From Garcia nutans (taxonomy: Eukaryota; Streptophyta; Magnoliopsida; Malpighiales; Euphorbiaceae), in assembly GCA_947685225.1 (NCBI GenBank), contig CANTUV010000076.1, positions 4,216,001 through 4,280,000 on the forward strand: DNA of 64,000 bases, given 5' to 3'. The notes beneath the pieces are model-generated. The model did no database searches. It saw only the letters and a list, made by a program, of their open reading frames with translations, and was not told where the DNA came from. Shown piece after piece: positions 61,749 to 64,000 of the stretch; position 1 is the first letter of the stretch, and every line of letters starts with the position of its first letter. A program made the translations under genes and the position numbers.

Positions 61749-62229
61749 CTATTCCATGTCTATGTATCTAATATTTATACCAATCCTAAAAAAGTTTTTA
61801 ATTACAAATAATATTTTTGAAATAAAAATAAAAAATATTAATATAACATATTAAAATAATAATTTTTAAAATAATAATTTTTTGCAGTAACGCGATGAGT
61901 TATAAAATATTTAGATATATGTCTCGCTAACTTAAAAAAATAGAAAAGTTTTATGGAAGGTATTTTCAAAAAAATCTTTTTTTAATATTTAAATATAGAA
62001 GTAGTAATATGTAGAATATCTATGTAAATTACTACGTATGAATTCGAATTCATTTAAGTTTTAACTATTCGTACTCGTCTCATACTCATTTATAAATATT
62101 TTTTTATTTTCTGTACTCGTCCTAAATCCATTTAACACAATTTATTTATTGTCCATATTTATTTAATTACTCGTTTAAGTATAAAAATTTTAAAATATAA
62201 TAAAATTTTTATTATAAAGTTATAATTTT
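61250..62229. repeat. Direct duplication, unit 2
   Basis: This is the second unit with blocks in the same order: gaagagagg (61,282), gagcatatcacattaactc, (TA)n(TG)n (61,713-61,748), attccatgtc, taacgcgatgag. It holds an extra stretch of about 65 bp near 61,520-61,590. Similarity is clear but not recent. Confidence 0.8.
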
Positions 62230-63127
62230 TTTAATAAAATAATTATAAATAAAATATAATACTAATATAATTTTATTAAAATAATTTTATATAACAAAAT
62301 CCTATAATTAAAATATAATATAATAATATAATAATTAAAATTTAATAAAAAAAACATAACTAATAAATTTTAATTATATAAACAGTTTAGTAGCATATAC
62401 CTAAAGACATATACTTATATCTAATTGAAATCCAATAAAAATATTATTCATACCCATTCAAACCTATTCATAATATAAAAATAGTATATAAATGTGTATA
62501 AATGGATTGAAATAAATAAATACCCGTCCAGTTCGACATTGCCATCTCTATTTGAATAATTTAACAAAATTACAAGGTTGAATTCTTGGGAGTTTGCTCT
62601 CACTTTAACACAGTTACAAGACACCAATTATTCAATTATTTATTTAACAACCTTGAAATTACAGTAAATACTTGATAAATATTTTCTGCGATTTAACTCA
62701 ATGATTTTTACATAAATAAATGCATAATGCATCTATAGTTATTTATTCATTTTAGTAGTTTTATCCCCTTATTTTTATATATTTATCAAATTATTTTTTA
62801 TATTTATCTATTATATTTTAATAAATATTTATATAATCACATATTAATTATTTTATTATTTATATTTATATATTATATATATATAATTAATAAATATAAA
62901 AAATAAATAATTAATATATAATTATATAAATATCTAATAAAATAAAATTAATAAGTATGAAAATTAATTTGAAAAAATACAAGAATATAATAGAAAATTA
63001 CCAAAATGAAAAGGTCGCTGGGCTACAGATATAGGAGGCCCCTTTTTTTTTCCTGGCACATTTTGTCCCTTTCACTGTATCAGACAGAGTTGCATCAAAT
63101 TGCAGTCGAAGAAGGCGAGGAAGAACC
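62230..63127. other. AT-rich upstream region of the right-edge gene
   Basis: No coding signal. The last 100-150 bp should include the promoter and 5' UTR of the gene starting at 63,128; no definite TATA box is picked out. Confidence 0.45.
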
Positions 63128-63474
63128 ATGAAGGTTGCGCCAAAAATAATAATCTTATTCAAAGGCTCAGATGGAATCGGTACCGCCATTGCTAGTGCTT
63201 TCCACCCAAGCCCTAACTCTTCTTTTCAAAGATTGTAAGTCCAAATCTTTCCTTCTCTCTCTCTCACCCACTCACACACAGAGGAACTTTCCCATTTTTG
63301 GAGCATCATCAGATAAGAAATCTGGTTGATTCTGCTTTCTTGTCTTTATATTTTTTTCTTTTTTCTCGGAACAGAGAGGAGTCATTCGAGCTATCATTGG
63401 CCAGATATGGGATCCAAGATGTTAAAGCTAAAGGAAATTTAATTCATTTCATCAACAGCGATGGCAATTATCAG
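63128..63474 (+). CDS. First two exons of an unrecognised plant gene (continues past the window)
   Basis: Exon 1 is 63,128-63,234, with a start in the context agaaccATGAAGG, and ends at GTAAGT. Exon 2 is 63,375-63,474, after an acceptor ending in acag and before GTACAT. The phases fit, giving 69 residues in frame, rich in conserved-looking text: KIIILFKGSDGIGTAIASAF, LEESFELSLARYGIQDVKA, LIHFINSDGNYQ. The intron after exon 2 runs to the window end. I do not recognise the family. The lack of stops, good splice signals and balanced codon use suggest a real, active gene. Position 63,040-63,127 would be its 5' UTR. Confidence 0.7.
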
Positions 63475-64000
63475 GTACATGTATTTTACTATTTTCTTTA
63501 GCTTATTTAGCAGTTCTTTACAATCAATGCCCATACCTAATGTGCTACTATGAACAAGATTTTTCCTGTTTTTGTTTGATGTTTTGTTGATGGCCCCATT
63601 TTACAATCTCCCATCCCCAATTATTACTCTTTTTTTTTTTGAAGATCCCCAATTATTACTTGATTTAATTGTTTTTGGTATTTCTGAACTGAAAAACTTT
63701 CAGCTCTAAAGACAGCTACATTTCCACAAAACCGAATGGCCCAGTTAAAAGTTATAATCACTGAGCACTCTCTTCCTATTTGCTTTCTAGATCTTTGGTC
63801 TTGTTTGGTATAAAATAATTCTCAAAGATTTTGGGTTGTTCATTTGAAATTCCATTGTCTTATGTTTGGTATGAATGTAAGTTTTTATTTTATTACCATG
63901 GATTAATTATATATGAAATTCAACATTTCTTAATCAAAATTTATCATTTATAAAAGAAATTCTAAAATTCAAATTTGTTTATATGAAGCAAGGTGTTAGG

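Overview
This is a plant nuclear segment, probably from a eudicot. It has multi-exon genes with GT-AG introns, AT-rich non-coding DNA, LTR and non-LTR retrotransposons, MITE-like elements and integrated pararetrovirus DNA. Nothing in the sequence fixes the species; a Malpighiales relative is only a weak guess from the feel of the host proteins.

Region 1 (1-28,363) is a cluster of five endogenous caulimovirid (pararetrovirus) copies. The gene order in each is movement protein, capsid protein with CCHC knuckle, aspartic protease, reverse transcriptase, RNase H, then a second downstream ORF, then a long intergenic region. This order matches the Florendovirus type best. Orientation is A(+) 1-4,373, B(+) 4,374-11,931, C(-) 11,932-16,829, D(-) about 16,824-23,343, E(+) 23,344-28,363. 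A, B and C form one old lineage riddled with stops. D and E form a second, much younger lineage and build an inverted repeat of about 5 kb per arm around a 1.6-kb loop. All copies are defective. Junctions A/B, C/D and the right end of E all fall at the primer-binding-site region of the viral genome. Each intergenic region carries four hyphenated palindromes about 51 bp apart just before the promoter.

Region 2 (28,364-37,020) holds AT-rich DNA, an inverted-repeat element, a broken LRR receptor-kinase gene fragment, a complete four-exon exostosin-family (GT47) glycosyltransferase gene on the minus strand, and two MITE copies facing each other.

Region 3 (37,021-46,117) holds a deleted Ty1/copia element with both LTRs, 5-bp target duplications and a tRNA-Met primer site. 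A 1,426-bp solo LTR is nested in its gag. An AT-rich foldback element of about 1.85 kb follows.

Region 4 (46,118-53,220) contains two full-length RTE-type LINEs, convergent, each with its own target-site duplication (13 and 18 bp). The right one is young: its single long ORF has only two in-frame stops.

Region 5 (53,221-64,000) holds a C-terminal exostosin fragment, a decayed SFT2-like gene (minus strand, in-frame stop, last exon missing), a decayed L1-type LINE with a C-terminal RNase H domain, a direct duplication of about 0.95 kb, and the first two exons of an unrecognised plus-strand gene at the right edge.

The only genes that look functional are the exostosin gene and the right-edge gene. 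The LRR and SFT2 remnants look like a decaying duplicate of a block that, from memory, is adjacent in Arabidopsis.
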